DNA of 64,000 nucleotides from Echinostoma caproni (GCA_900618425.1 UZAN01039465.1:101385-165384); one strand, 5' to 3'. Positions 1 to 14,147 are shown, numbered from the stretch's first letter. Notes: generated from the letters alone by a model not told the origin. Program-made: numbers and translations.

Positions 1-3000
1 CTCTGCATGCTAAAGAAAAAAACCATAAGTTTCTTCAAGATTATGCAAAATCGGCCAATCAGCCAAGATTCCCTAAAACACTTTACTTTCATAATGTTTG
101 TCCTGCTAAATAATTCAGGGCACCCGCATTGACACACATAGCTTTGTGCAATTCGCCCTAAATTAGTTATTGGACTCCGACATGGCAAAATCGTTAACAA
201 TTGTAGGAGAAAGAGTCAAACAAACAAATATCTATGTCAAACAATATTTAACTCGTTCTTCCGGATATCATTGTGTTCCTCATCAATCTTCATTGTTCCC
301 CACGAAATTCGATTGGTTTCCCTAAAAGGATCTCACGGCTTTCCGTCATCAATCGAGTTAAAATTCTTCCCGTTGAGCATTATAGATTAAATGGATGTTT
401 ATAAAGTTGATTCTTGTGTGAGTGATGCTCAGAGACACATCGCTGACAACCGACAGCCTTATCAATTTGATTTATTGCCCTAACATCCACAACCATCAAC
501 AACTTACTGTTTTTGGCTCAATCGTCTCAACAATTGTTGAATATAGAAATCTCTTATTTAGATGAACCGTAAGTTGCGGCTAAGCTACAGAGGAGAATTT
601 TTTACATTTTAAACATTTTTCCCGCTTTTACCTACCTCTATGGGTCTTTCTTTGTCAGGGATTTACCTATAGTTCTTGGAACGGCCAATATACCTTCTTG
701 AACCATACATAAATCAACGGAAAGCTTGTGAGGGTTATTCCAATAACGTTAATGGGTTGCACTTGAAGATGAATACACAACGGAAATAACTCACGATTAT
801 TTGATCTGAATGCAGTTAACCGGTCAATCAGTGTTCCGGTGGACGAACGAAAAAAAAAGAAAAGTTAATTTTTGCTTAAAAAGAACAATTGGGATGAATT
901 GGGAATAAAATACCATCAACAACATCAAACAGCAATTGATGCTCAGATGCTGCTGTGTGAGTCTGTCCTTTGTTAATGAAACAAAATGGAGATCATTTCT
1001 TTGAAAGCAGCGACAATCGTTTTGGAGGGATACAAAGTTATACTCTGCAATACAAAGTATTGGCGGGATAGTCCCATGGACGTATTTAAAGAACGAGGAA
1101 ACAAGAGAGGCTTGATAAAAGAGAGTAGCATCGTACTATGCCGATACCAAATCAACCCGGAGTTTCTTTTCTATACCTGTGCATGAATACCATTCTCAGC
1201 GGCTTCCTATTCATCATTCGCTGCGTTCTTAAAAAAAGTATTGAAACAAGTTATCCATGACGCGCTGTAAACCTTGGTTGTTGCACGGCACAGTCAACTT
1301 CGTGCCTCTTAGTGTAGGTTTGTTTAAGGCCAACCGCTTTTCCCTAGATTCGATCATCAAATTAAGTAAGTTATTAGATTATTCGTTTGAGCAATAAGCA
1401 CTTAGAAGAACTAAGCTGCTCACATAAGAGTAAGTAAATTCGTAAGAATGAGGTTTTTATACTTTGGACCATTAAAGTAGCAAAAGTAACACATACGTGC
1501 ACTCAGAAGCAGATCCTGGTCAACCGATTCAAAGTTTACTTTTAACACCTACTAGAGGCAGATATTATTATGAGTACGTTATAGGTATAAAGTGTATAAA
1601 GCTGCTTATATTTTGCAAAAACCCTTCAATTATCCTGCCGTGAAGAACTGTCTAAATCATTGATTTTACGAAGTCAGTCAAATTGTGTTCAGTTCTGCTC
1701 ATTCCATAGACCTCTGACTAGATCCGTCGGTTGATCCGGTTTAAAAGCTTTGTTCATTATTATTGAACTGTTAAGAATTATACTTTTTCCGACATTTTTA
1801 AGTCACACCTAAATTGGATATTGGGTAGCGATATTTTTCAAGTTTAACAAGCTGAAATGTCAAAGTAGCACAGTGGTACATTGATTTTTATTGCTTATGG
1901 ACAAAAGCTGAGATAGAAAATCAATACAAATTCCAAATATATTTCCCTCCCGACAGCTCTGCTATGAATCGTCAACACAGGGATGAATCATACCCACCAT
2001 TTATTTTGTAACTTTTTAGCAGAAGAGTTTTAAACTCTAATTCCCCGCCAATTCTGGTTATCGAGGCTATCTTCATTCATCTTCATTCGAGTGCACCTTT
2101 GGCTATGCAACGGGCATTTTGAAAATAGCAGGAGTTCAGCAATGCATCAATTGTATCAGAGAATAACAAAGTGTGGCACTTATTGTACACTCACAAGCCA
2201 TTGATGGATGCTCTTCAGGAGGGTTTTAAGTTCCGCTTGTAGACTGCATTTAAGTCGTGGATCACTGTCTACCATGGAATCCGTTAAGTATCGAGGTGAA
2301 GTCAACGGAACAAAATTGTGTCATCCAGATTTCACACGGTGGTCGAGAGACAATGCAATGCGGCACTCTGAGCAGTTGTTCAGCTCCACTTATTCCAAGT
2401 ATTCAGTGTATTTGTCCACGTATGTTTGGAAAAAGATAAATGCAGAGCAAAGTAGAGGGCAATATTGATTGCCCATCACCAAAACGGCAAGATCAACCTA
2501 TAAACAGGAAGACACGGTGGCTCATATGGCATTCTAAGCACATCAGCGTATTTCACCAACACACAGGTTTTGAAGACTTAAAGTAGCAGAAACCGGACAA
2601 CTATGGCCTGAGGAAATTTATCTTTTGATAGGCTGAATATGTAGCTTGCTACCCGAGCACTAATGTTAACCAGGGAGATAGAATCTAGAATGTGCTTTAG
2701 TAATCACTCAAAAAAGCCTTATTTGCATACCAACAAGAAGAAGACCAACACACTTTCAATACCTAACATGGCATGTGGTTCTTAATGGTAACTTTTATCC
2801 TTTCTGCCTCTGACGTTTAATATTGAAGCGAAGATAAGGAGCCTTTTTATGGTGGACTGTACAAATAAATTATCTTACATCACTATTTTCTAAAAAGGCA
2901 ATCCCTATATAATTTATTTGCTTATCATTTTTGATCACATCTCACAAATCACGGTCATATTTATTTTCTAATCAGGGTGATGATTTTGCAAATGGTACGT

Positions 3001-4861
3001 GGCAAATGCTTTTTGACGTAGTGCATCCTATTATCATTAAAAATCGATAAAACTAGCACGGGCGGGTTGTGATCCCATTCGATACAATGAGATTCAGCAT
3101 AGTGATACAAATAACGATTAGTCTACTATTCCTCGGCTCGCTAGCTATAACAGAACACCACAATGAAAAAAATCATGAGCAGATCAAAACGGTTAACAAG
3201 AGAACACCGATCTGAATGTCAGTAAGAATAACCAAGTGTGCAAACACTTTCATGCAGATTTGTTACCACAAATTTACCGGAGTGCATTAAAAGCTAAACG
3301 CAATAGCCAGACTGAAATTATCTATAATTTTGAGACCGAATTAGGATTTCGTTCCACGGTCATTTTCATCATTGTAGAAAGAGGAAAAAAATATACTGAA
3401 AAATGAACTGACTTTCAAGAACTACGCTATAGGTACCGCAAAGCGCATCAGGAATATTTAAAAACATTTTGTGTATTTGACGAACTTTCAAACGATTCCA
3501 CTCATTTTTCTGCTTCTCTACCGTATTCTAAACTGTCTTTAAAGAAACCACCATTAATAATTCTTCAATAGTTGACATAAGCATTTTAAAGTGAACATAA
3601 TTTCGTGAGTATTGTATACATGAAAGTAGTTAAGAACCTCACGAGGTAACCTACTTTGACAGCTTAGATGACTGTTTGTTATTTTATTTTTCACTGAAAA
3701 ATAGGCACGGCAAGAATATTTCTCAGTACCTATGGTGCTCTGGTCGTTTTGTATTCATAGAACTTTATAGAAGAAGTAAAATATCAACATGAAACAGTAA
3801 CTTGTTCATTGCTAACATATTTTAAATCGCAAACGAGGTTTTTCTTTTAAAATGTCACACATAAACCACGTGAAATAACCCTTGTAAGAAAATCTCTAAC
3901 TAACCGGTAGTATCTGTCAATTTCAATCACTGTTTTGTGTTCTTTTGAACACGCATATAGTTTCACTTAGTGTCATTGTTCAGCGGTTTTACATGTTTGT
4001 CATATGCCATGTCAGACAAAATCGTTTATACGTAGTGGTCGATTTCCATTGACGAAATGAAAAAAAGCATTGAAGTTTTGGTTTTTAACTCAAGAATACG
4101 TGATTCCATTCAGTGCCAATTAGCTTATAGCTGGATATTGCTGCTTGACCGTGAGTTTGGAAAGTTTATTCCGTAAGACGTTAGCAAACTTTGCGTTTGT
4201 GAAAAGCATAGTAGTAGCATGGTACCTGGCAAAGTAATGAGCCTAATTATAATTTACTTGTCTCTTTCAATCCAGGTGGGAAATTAGTTTCTCAGCAAAA
4301 CTTTCACCAGTTCAATCAGGTCATCAAGGTTGGCTTCGGCATCGCTTCCATGTTATCAGCTGAGTTTTGAGCCCCACTCGTCACCCTCAGCCTCATTGAT
4401 ATGCACTGATTTGAAGGTTTATTACCCCTGTGAGGCTTGATGTAGCTCGCTAAAGCTAGACCGATCGGTACATTTCCTGTTTCTCTAGCTACCACTTGCC
4501 AGAAAACAGCTTCTTATTCCTAGGCATGCTTTTGGATTCTTGATCTTTTTTGTGATCGTGCCACATGAACAGCCGTTTATGAAAATTCTTGGGATGGGCT
4601 ACACATTGTAAGAACACCATGACATTTGAAGGGAATTTCGAGGCACTCATTACCAGTGACCAAACTTGATATTTTTCCAAGGTGGTTGTGTGGTGATTTC
4701 TCCGTAAAGTTAACACTTTGAACTTTGGCATACAAATGACTTGTGCATCTACAAGTTAGTATTTACTATTGTGTATGCTCTGTGCTACATAAAACATAAA
4801 AGTGTAGGGTGAAACACAAGTTGTTATTATTCGTGTTATGCACTATTATATGTATATCCAC

Positions 4862-4864
<3 letters not shown>
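1..4864. other. Gene-less AT-rich stretch
   Basis: Both strands are broken by frequent stops; the longest open frames are under about 90 codons and none resembles a known family. There is no tRNA, rRNA or clear transposon signature. A slightly GC-richer patch lies near 4290-4500 without a recognisable product. Best read as intergenic or intronic sequence. Confidence 0.6.

Positions 4865-4868
<4 letters not shown>

Positions 4869-4895
<27 letters not shown>
4869..4895. repeat. (TA)n microsatellite
   Basis: An uninterrupted alternating A/T run of 27 bases, flanked by imperfect TA-rich sequence. It is a simple sequence repeat. Confidence 0.95.
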
Positions 4896-6532
4896 CGTTC
4901 TGTAGTGAGCTTCCAGTTAAATCAGTTACTTTCCAATAGATTATCTCGCCTTTCGTGACTGAAATGGAGGCATTTGAAGTCACTTCATATTACACCTAAG
5001 GGATATTCTTAATTAATGGAATAGCGATTTAAATCTGCAACTCATTTTATTGAAAGCTTCCTTCCAGGCATACAAAGTGCCCATACTTTTGCTGTTGGTA
5101 GTGTGGCCTAAACACCAGATATGTTTACTATATATTATGCATTCTCACCTCAAACGTCACACTCCCTTTCCACTGACCTTCTTTGAATTCATCACAAACA
5201 TTATTTGTAGTTTATCTTACGTTGTACCGTTTTTCGATCCCGAATCACGATGCTACACGAGAGTGGTCGAGGTTAAAACATTACTACCCCGACGACCGAC
5301 TTTCCTCAATCTGTGTTGTGGGGCATCCAGTTGTTTTTTTGCCTACCCCTTACATTAAGTTGTATCGCCATCTGTTGAATACAAGGAAATAACTTGAAAA
5401 AGAAAAAATAATTCTCGTTCTATATTTATTTATGACTACGGAAAAGACCAAAAGCTAAACAAAATAGAAAGTGATATTGGCATACTTTAAAACTATTTAT
5501 TACCGAAATTCAGGTGCAAAACTGGAGTATTCACAAAGCAGTAAAATGGGTGGCACTCAAATACGTTTTACCACATTATTCAATCGGTTTCGCAGAATCT
5601 CTTTATTGTAGCCTTTGCAGGGAGTGCAAATGCAGATCTTCTTCGTATGGACTGCTATTTTTTTATTGTCCAACTGAACTGCTCATTAAGAATACCAAGT
5701 TAGCCGTTCTCGATAAGATTTGTTTGGAATATATCTAATTCCTCGTGTAAGCTGCCCCAGGTGCAAATGCGGCATGCTCGATGAAATATTTTTCTACTAT
5801 ATCGTGCTTGAAATCAAAAGGTACGTCGCTGATAAACTATAGGTATTAACCCGTCCATGTACTCATGCGGTATACGGTCCTGTGAATCGTTCGGTCCAAA
5901 CGCATTATTTGAACGTCTAAAATTGCGAGGCACTCATTCTGTCCATGACCCGAAGGGTCTGACTTGTTGTCAGTCTTGCCCTATCATGAGTATACCAGCA
6001 ACGCATATTCTAAATAGTGTAAACTGATCTAAGATATGTACCGCTTCTCTCTCCTTATTCGTGATGAACAGACACACGCGACGCCCACCACTAACACACT
6101 TAGCCAAGGACACTGAACACATAAACAACCTGCGTCATTTATCGCTCGACATCTATTGATGACGATTCATGGTCCGGACCCAAAAAGTCCATTTAAGATC
6201 ACTCATGCTAACACTAACTCCCGCCTGCCTTCGCCTGCGGAGTCAGTTGGAATCAGAAAATGGAAACCTAGTCTGTGTGTTGAAAAGAACAATCACTCAG
6301 TCAATTAGTGAAAAAAATCTGGTTTAGCGCACCCCTCAGTCCCTTCCTTGTATTTTTCCATGTTCCTCCACCAAAATACTCATCGAATACACCGATGATA
6401 CTGCGAAACTGTTTGAAATCGGTTTAACTTCTCGGATTCATTCGCTTATATGAACCCTATTCCAAATCCTTAGCTATTTATTTAAAATGCATTTTTACTT
6501 CTGGGTGTTTATTTTGTTCCACCAAACACATC
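4896..6532. other. Gene-less stretch upstream of PLE 1
   Basis: No supported gene. Short frames around 5050-5390 overlap in two phases without family resemblance. The 5' end of the PLE copy that follows is not marked by any repeat I can see, so part of 6300-6532 may be eroded element sequence. Confidence 0.5.
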
Positions 6533-7740
6533 CAAATCGACGGTTCTCCCGTTTACATAGTGGACACGGAAGAGCGACTCATGTCATCTCTGAAAAATCT
6601 TCTAGACCAGAATTTAATTTTAAAGTCTACTTACGATAAACCAAGACCGAATGGCACCTGATTTCCTCACCTGTACGGTTTACCCAAAGTGCATAAGCCG
6701 GACACCCCATCGAGACCAATAGAGGATATGAGTGCGTCACCGCAACACCACGTCGCTCAATGGCTAGCAGAATTACTAGAACCTGTTCGTCGAAATATTG
6801 TTCATCACAGCCTGAAAGAAACCTTCAAATTTGAGAAACTTGTGAAGGAAAAAAACACAAATGAATTGACCACGGGTTCTCTCGAGGTAACGTCACTACT
6901 TACAAACGTTCCTCTGCTAGAGTGTATCGATTATTAATACGACCACATCACAACAAATGATATAAATATTAGCATCCCCGTGGTCACCCTGAAAGAGCAA
7001 TCATTAAGGTGCACATTTATTGTCCAATTTTCCATTAGACGGAGATTTATATACACAAACTGGTGGAGTAGCTATGGGCTCTCCACTTGGACCCATGTTG
7101 GCAGATGTTTTCGTTGCAAAAATGGAAAATCAGGAGCTCCATGATACGATTGCTTCCCTACCACTATACTGCCGATATGAAGACGACATTTTTCTCCTGA
7201 TGAATAACAAAATCTCACTGGAAAGGCTGACATAAATTTTCAACAAAGCTCATGATGCTACTAATTTCACATCAGAAACGGAAGGTGCATTTCACTTCCT
7301 CGATGTAAACTGAACAAGGAGTCACGACGGCAATTTGAGGCAATCGGTTTATCGATAAACCAACATAAACCGGTCAATATATTAACTTTCCAAGTTTCGT
7401 GCCAATTAAGCGTAAACGGAACTTAGTTCAATGCTTCGCTGGACGCGCAAGAAGAACTTGCTCGGACGATAATGTTGACCAAAAATTAGAAAATCTCAAG
7501 AAAATCCTACTAATGCCTATCCAGAGTGTTTCATTGAACAGAACTTATTGGAGAAACCTCAAAGAGAGCAAATAATGACGGCAGGGAGAAGAGAGCTATA
7601 TACGACTCCCATTTAACGGAGATTATAATAGCGAACTAATGACACGATGGTTAGAAAAAGCAATCTCCCGAAACTTTCCTGGCTCCCCTATACGCACAGT
7701 TTTCGTCAGCCGGCCGGTGATGTTCGTGAACCTTAAAGCT
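6533..7740 (+). pseudogene. PLE 1 reverse transcriptase, broken
   Basis: RT that would copy PLE RNA into DNA at a nicked target. The N-terminal finger motif LYGLPKVHKP is at about 6668-6697, followed by RPI and an AQWLAELL segment. A VTSLLTNVPL block lies near 6890. Palm motif AMGSPLGP is at 7071-7094 and the catalytic box reads YEDDIF at about 7176-7193, with both aspartates present. FHFLDVN follows near 7290, then an RLPFNGDYNSELMTRWL linker near 7605-7660 that leads into the nuclease. In-frame stops occur at 6659-6661, 6935-6937 and 7233-7235. A frameshift lies near 7010-7020 and further shifts fall between 7310 and 7640. The product cannot be made as one protein. Confidence 0.85.
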
Positions 7741-8058
7741 AGACTGCCTGTCCGTGCCTCATCCATGATCACCTATTCTTTTCATTGCTCATGTTCGACA
7801 AGATATATAGGCAGAACGACCAGGCAATTCTCCCGAACAATCGAGGAACACTCTCGCCTGACTGCGTTCAGGCACAAGAAAAACGATTTCAAGTGCAATC
7901 GTAGCCGATCTTGTGAATACCGGGTATCATATTAACAATGACGCATTTTGAATCATCTACAGGGTACCAGTGAACCCTTCAAAAACCGCCCGTCAATGTC
8001 GTCTCGCAACAGCTGAAGCCGTGGCCATTCGATTATTAAACCCATCGCTTTGTTCTTA
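7741..8058 (+). pseudogene. PLE 1 GIY-YIG endonuclease domain, broken
   Basis: Endonuclease domain that nicks target DNA to prime reverse transcription. A CxC pair (HCSC, cysteines at about 7786-7794) precedes RYIGRTTRQ, the GIY-YIG core, with YIG at 7804-7812. The first half is open from 7639 to a stop at 7933-7935. A frameshift near 7910 moves the conserved second half into another phase, where TGYHIN, then a stop, then YRVPVNPS and EAVAIRLLNP can be read up to a stop near 8056. The EA..IR.LNP block is the usual C-terminal end of PLE nucleases. The order of motifs makes the family call secure; the frameshift and internal stop make it a pseudogene. Confidence 0.85.
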
Positions 8059-8480
8059 AAAGCTATTTGTACAATCGCTCAGACTGCCTTGGCCACAACG
8101 NCCCCGTCCGAGATAAATATGACCTTTCCCATGACCCTGTGACCGTAACACATGAAGACACGTCTACATCCACGTCTACATTCCCTACCGTGTTACGAAC
8201 ACATCCTGACCACCCTTTAACCACACCAAACACAATCACACAACACGAATCACATATGGATATTGGAGCACATTTGGATTTTAGTTTGAATATATAACTG
8301 TATTAGCCCGAAGAACAAGTAGTGGAAAACGAGCTGTGAAGTGGTCACTTCACAAGCACTGATGATGTCAACTCGGCTAGTGATTAAACGTTTGCAAACA
8401 GATTGCCAAGCTCGGCGAACAGGCGAAATAGAATTCAGTTCACCCGAGCTACGAAAACCGATTTTCAATACTTTGTCAAC
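8059..8480 (+). other. PLE 1 3' tail with hairpin
   Basis: Non-coding tail after the nuclease, with one ambiguous base at 8101. It holds a short perfect hairpin, GAAGTG-GT-CACTTC, near 8336-8349, followed at once by AGCACTGATGATGTC and then an AAACGTTTGC block. That arrangement is reminiscent of PLE terminal regions, which often carry small ribozyme-like motifs, but no complete fold could be confirmed. The end of the element is placed near 8480 only because compositional structure stops there. Confidence 0.45.
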
Positions 8481-11400
8481 AGATTGAATTCAAGCGTTAT
8501 CTTTCCATCTATATACAAACATTCTAGTGAGTGTGCCTTTATAACAATGACAAATATGTAAACCCTAAAAACGCCCGACTAGTCAAAAGGTGCGAAGGTC
8601 AACGGTTATCAGTGATACTTGGGTTGGACAGAGTACGATTAGTGAAAGGACTGTTTGTTGATCGGAAACTGGATGATAGCACCACCAACGGAAGGCCAGG
8701 CTTAAGGTTAAACCATGCGTGAATGAAAAAATATATTTAGAGCATTAAATCGGCCTTATTCGTTTCATCAATAAGAAAAGATGAAAGTTGCGAAATATTA
8801 AGGTTTCGTTTCATCTCCTCGATCGCTAATGTAAAACAAACAAGCACATATATTTTATATTGATGAAAACATATTGTTTAGTTTATTGGCTTAGCATGTA
8901 AGGCACTTTAGAACAAACGTAATGGGTCAAAATTAGTTTAAGCTTCGCAAATATAACGTGTTCCTTCTGTACAGCATACTGCAGCAGAGTGAACGGCTTA
9001 GTATGATCCCGATCGCTTTTACCACCTAGTGCCACATAAAAACAAAAAGCGTCTTCGAGCGGACAAACTTATCGGGTCGTCTATCTACAGTGACGCTCAG
9101 TTTTGTGATTAAAAAACCGCGTTCTGTGATAGATATGAAATGTCACAGTGGTACAACCCTGTGTATGCACTGAAAGTCACCCAGGTGTTTCGTGGAATGT
9201 CTACAGAATCGTTTGACGAAAAATGTCAGTGGATATTGCTGAATTATGCTTATGCTGTATTTGCTAATATGCACTCAGGTGTATGAGACAGCTATTAACA
9301 TCCCGGAGTTGGGACCGGCAGAATTGCATTTAATCTCGTTCTCAAACAATCTAATGGGTTGACTTCACGTGAATATCACACCTTTCCTGCCCAAGTATGT
9401 TAACATGCCATTCAGTCGATGAGAACTACATTCCCGAAAGTCAATGATAGACTAAGAGTTCTTAATCTGCACAGCATCACGTTTTTCTTGAAAAATACGG
9501 GAAACAACCAAGGGAATAAACATAATCACAAGAACCGCAAAGACATGAAAACCAGTTGGAATCTAGACACGTCAAGGGCTGAAAAAATATGGAGACCCCA
9601 TTGGGTCGCAAATAGTTAACAGTACTTATGCGTTTCGTGTTTGTATATTCATATCCTGACCCACCTGTCGTCCTTGATTTAAACTACTGCATATTAGATC
9701 TCCGATTTCCCTAGATTTGTCAATGCGTTATATGTTGGAGTTGACCGGTACATAAAGTACAGAACGCAGCCTTGTTTGCCACGCTCTTATCTTACCCGGA
9801 ATATTTTTTCCCGCTTTGTATTTTGACTGTGACAAATACCCAATAATTCCACAGGAACCAATCGGCGAGTAGAGGGATGTCCAAAACTTGGATTCATGCC
9901 TCCACTACTTTTTGTTTTGCGAATGACAATTTCCAGAGGGATTATTCTCGCGAAGTGAGCAAATTCAGTCTGTCTTAAGGATATTTGCTCATTGGCAGAT
10001 GGACCGATGCGTCTTCAATTAAACTGTTAACTGTTATAGCAGACACATCTTAGATTCTCTGATTGCACTAATCATAAGTTGAAGGAGTTTTGCATCCTAA
10101 TTGCCAAGGCTGAGAACAAGTGTGAATAACTTGAACAAGACTCTGAACTGCCAGTCGCTCAAGTAATTCATTTGACCTAGATAAGAGCTTTAGTAGGTGA
10201 TTGGATTTCACTAATGGCAGATCAATTTATCTAATTGATTTGATAATGCGTTTAGAAAGAAGTTAGAATTATGTCCATGACAGGAGTCAGTGAAGGGCAT
10301 AATTACGCAGGAATCATTCCACTTACGACTACAGATCAATAATAAACTTGATACCATATTCACTGGAACCGCCACTACTTACAAATGTGAGTACATCATC
10401 ACAACGCTGGTATTTGCTTTTTTGGTACATTTGGTCCTCGTGATTGCGTACAAATTTTGTCACAGAGCGAGTTGCCTTTCATGCCTTGTCGAATTTTATT
10501 CCAGAACAATGTTCTGCCTCGTCGGTGTGGTAACAAAACTGTTTCGAACCCCATCGTGAATGGCAAGGGTAACATGTCCACGTCAAACGTGCCCAACGCT
10601 GAGTCAACATAGAACTTGACTGAAAGGGACAATGTTTCTCGAAGAGAATTGTCTTCTAGTTGTTTTTTTTAACTGCGTGGGAAGACAAGATACGTGCTTG
10701 TGGTGTGCGTGTTTCCATGTGTGAATATGTGTGCTTTCCTATGTTCGTGTTCGTTTTACGATAGGGAGGCGGTGAATTGCAAATGGAACATCTGCGAACC
10801 GGTGGGATATATCTTCATGCATGGTGAATATAGACCACTTATTCTCACACATCGACCCTTACTGCCTGGACAGAAAAGAACGTCAAAACCTCGTTACACA
10901 GCATCACGTGATCTTTCGATGTGCAGAAAAAGGGTTCTTGATGTTATGATTGGCGTGGAGATTTGGATTTGTATCTTGATTTCAGTGACAATTAGATATG
11001 TTGAAAAAAACCAAAAACTGATACAACCGGAGACAGCAGCGTTCATCGTGATAATAGAGTGTTCAATACAACAGCGACAATATTATACTAAACTAGATTA
11101 GAACTAGTTCTTGAAGACTGGATAACGGAGAAAAACACAGAATCTAATCTGAATTACGGATGCATCGATTCTAACAAATTTCACGAAGTTAAAGGTGACC
11201 TAGTGATTTATTGATTCTAGCAGAAATCTCAATGAACAAAATAACCACTATCGTGTTCAACTAATGGGCACTTCATCCAGGTGCTTAGTAATTTCCATAA
11301 CATCTATAGCCGGCTATTGGTCCATTCCAGTCGCTGAAGTCCAAAATAACAATCAGTTATCACCACAGTGCGGCAATGAAAGATGACTTGAATGGATGCT

Positions 11401-14147
11401 CCGTTGGTCACAATAGTACGGCACATACAACCTAGTCAGTGTAAATAAATGAGAGCACAGTATCAAAGTCCTCCAATTTATGTTGATAGCCTACACTTTA
11501 GCAAATTCGATTCATTGATGAGTGGTTTTCTTTTGATGAAAACGGACGTCTGGAAAAAGGTGAATGATAAATAGATACACGGATAATCGTTAAAGGTTAC
11601 CACAATCACTCATTTATGCCAAATGAATAAACTTACACTGTTGTGATGACACCTTTTAATTATTTGGTTATATTTATCTCTCTCACTCTCTCATTGTTGA
11701 AGCTAACCAGATACACGGATGCAGTCGTCATTCGCAGTCACGGAAGAAGGTTCCATCTCTCATGAAACCGAGCACAGCAAATTTTATGCTATTTGGTTGG
11801 TCCGTCAAATAATCGGGTGGTGGCGTTAGGGATGATATTCGTTAAAAGGGTTTTGTTCAGTTCTATTAACTACATTCTCGCTATGATTTAACGCGGTTAC
11901 TTCATCTGTCGACGGTCAATCCTCTTTGCAGTGCGACCGAAACCGATAACGGGTTAATTAGGAATCTTGAAGTACTACTCTGGATGTTTTGTACGCGAAT
12001 ACTTTGCAAACTAGTTATGAAATTCTTCTCCTAGATCAGTTATTGTCTTATTGTTTGAGGGAATATTTTCTTCTTGCGCAACATACGAGTTTTCTGTGGT
12101 GCTCTCTTATGTTGGATGTTTGATCTATATAAGTCGTTTCTAAGGATTGGTCTAGCAACTTGGACCATACCGGACCGTTTACTAGTCGAAGAGCTAATTT
12201 CAGGTATCTCTCTTTAAGTCAAATTCCACACGCCGAGAGATCTGTGACCTACGTATAGCACAATAGGGCATAATTTGCAGGCGAAAAAGCATGTTTCAAG
12301 TTGTGGGAAAATCCGGCTCCCAGTATACAAACAGGGAGCACAACATTAAGCAGTGACTTTTGCAAAGTTGGTCACGAAAAGCAATGCAAGGGATGTACGA
12401 AAATAGGGGTCTTATTTATGGCAAAGAAACCCCAGTTACATCAACAACGTTGTAAAGTGTGAGCACTGATCAGTTATAAGATTGTCTGAGTCTTAGAGTT
12501 CGGAGAGAACGAGGTTGGACAATAAGTGAAGCGAACTATCAATGTTAACGGTTATCTTTCGATCAAACATAATAGCCAAGGAGAAACGGAACGGTGCAAT
12601 ATAATTACCAAGATCTTACATTTCAAGAGTGTAGAAAGAACAAACAAACGAAAAAACCGGAACCATATGGAGGGTAAGACAATCATGGAAATATTGTGAA
12701 CACAAAAAGATCAAAGAGAGCACGGAGCGTGGTGCTAGGAAAAGTAAATCGAAATGGTCAAATAGACATATGGTAAATCGTCCAAATGAATATTGTTAGG
12801 ATAAGGACATAATATACACCGCGTGAAACAGCAGCTACACTGCATGTTTTACTGTTTACACCGTTTACTTTACTACAGCCGACCCACACATATATCACAT
12901 CACGAAAATCCTCGACGTTCTGCTAAGTGAACAAACAACTACAACTTCCGGTCTGATGAAGAAATGAATTCTACCAATTTGTGATATTTCATTTTATTTT
13001 CTAGAGACAAGTAAATTTCTAAGTATTGATACACAAACCACTGAAAATGAACTTCTTCAGAACTCTGTCGTTTTGTTTGGAATGTAAAATGAATGCGAAT
13101 TTTTGTAAAACTCAGCAACGGGGGACACATCGCATTCAGAAAAGCAGAAGTAGCAACGGGCTTAGCATACGATTTCTTGCAGTCGGAGCATGTTAAACGC
13201 ATTCATTCCATGATGAAATTGAAAGTCAGACAGTAAGCTTTAAAATGTACGACAATTTTGTTAAGCAGATTGAGCAGTGTCGATCGATCGAGACTACCGA
13301 ATGTCTTTATATACAGTATAAGAACACCATTCCGACGGTTTTGCACTCCTAGTACAGTGGTGACAATAATGAATAAACAATATACGAAACGGTATCAAGT
13401 ATGTTGCAGATAGAAGAATATGCAAATCAATGCATGCCAGGTTCAACAGATTCTGTGGAAATTCACAGTAGCAAGATTCTCTCAATTACTTTGAGCATGA
13501 CTGACATGCAAGCGAGCGGACGGTACTAATCTACTTGCCTTTTGAGGACCGGAGTTATTTTGGTTAGCCCCGAAACGCCAGGAATTTTTCTCACTTTTTA
13601 TACATTCATGGAAGCTGATATCTCCTGGAACTATGACGAGTGCTCGTACGAGTGATAGTTCTTCTGAACCAGAGGCTTTATTTATCTTGATTTTGCCAGA
13701 GTTCTCCGCGGGCCAATGTCGGTCGGATGATTGGTGGGGGTAATGGTTTTTTTAACACGGGAAGAGATGTACGGTTCGAAACTGTCCATGTTTGTAGACC
13801 TGCCCTTCCCTCCTGCACAACTGCTTAAGTGACAGTGAATTATTTCACACGGTATAAAGCAGGACACTTTTAAACTGTAAAAAACAGTTAGAGCAAAGAT
13901 TAAGATTACATATAACATATTCACAGAGAACGGTTTAGTTTTGTTCTGAAAACAAGAAAGAATCAATGTGGCAATCATACATAGTATATGTTTTAACTTC
14001 TCCAATACATATTGCTTTTCATTCATTGTCCTGGACGGTCTACCTAACATTGGTTTCAAGATACAATGATCCGATCTAATTGGTGGTGCAGTTATCGCGA
14101 CAATGAAAACCCGCACTGTATTTGGAGAAAACAAAGTCTATATGTGC
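8481..14147. other. Gene-less AT-rich stretch
   Basis: No gene, RNA or transposon is supported. The longest open frame (10694-11101, plus strand) begins at GTG, has no family resemblance and no sign of splice-bounded coding. The minus-strand frame at 13682-14134 likewise opens at TTG and resembles nothing known. Confidence 0.55.

Larger units (their letters stand above)
6533..8480 (+). mobile_element. Penelope-like element relic 1
   Basis: Retroelement of the Penelope-like class, identified by a reverse transcriptase followed by a C-terminal GIY-YIG endonuclease in the order typical of endonuclease-bearing PLEs. Coding homology runs from about 6533 to 8058, followed by a roughly 420-base tail that has no ORF. 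The reading frame is broken by several stops and frameshifts, so this is a dead copy. The N-terminal part of the RT is missing or eroded, and no flanking terminal repeat or target-site duplication was found by eye. Its nuclease and RT motifs differ from those of the two other PLE relics in the window, which suggests a separate lineage. Confidence 0.85.

Noticed and set aside
2512..2575. TGGCTCATATGG plus GGTTTTGAAGAC as SINE boxes
   Set aside because: Both boxes deviate from consensus and the flanks do not match the SINE family in the window.
10694..11101. 135-codon plus-strand frame
   Set aside because: Opens at GTG with no recognised motif; composition is not protein-like over its whole length.
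13682..14134. 150-codon minus-strand frame
   Set aside because: Opens at TTG; no family resemblance, no domain and no splice or promoter support. Length is possible by chance in 64 kb.
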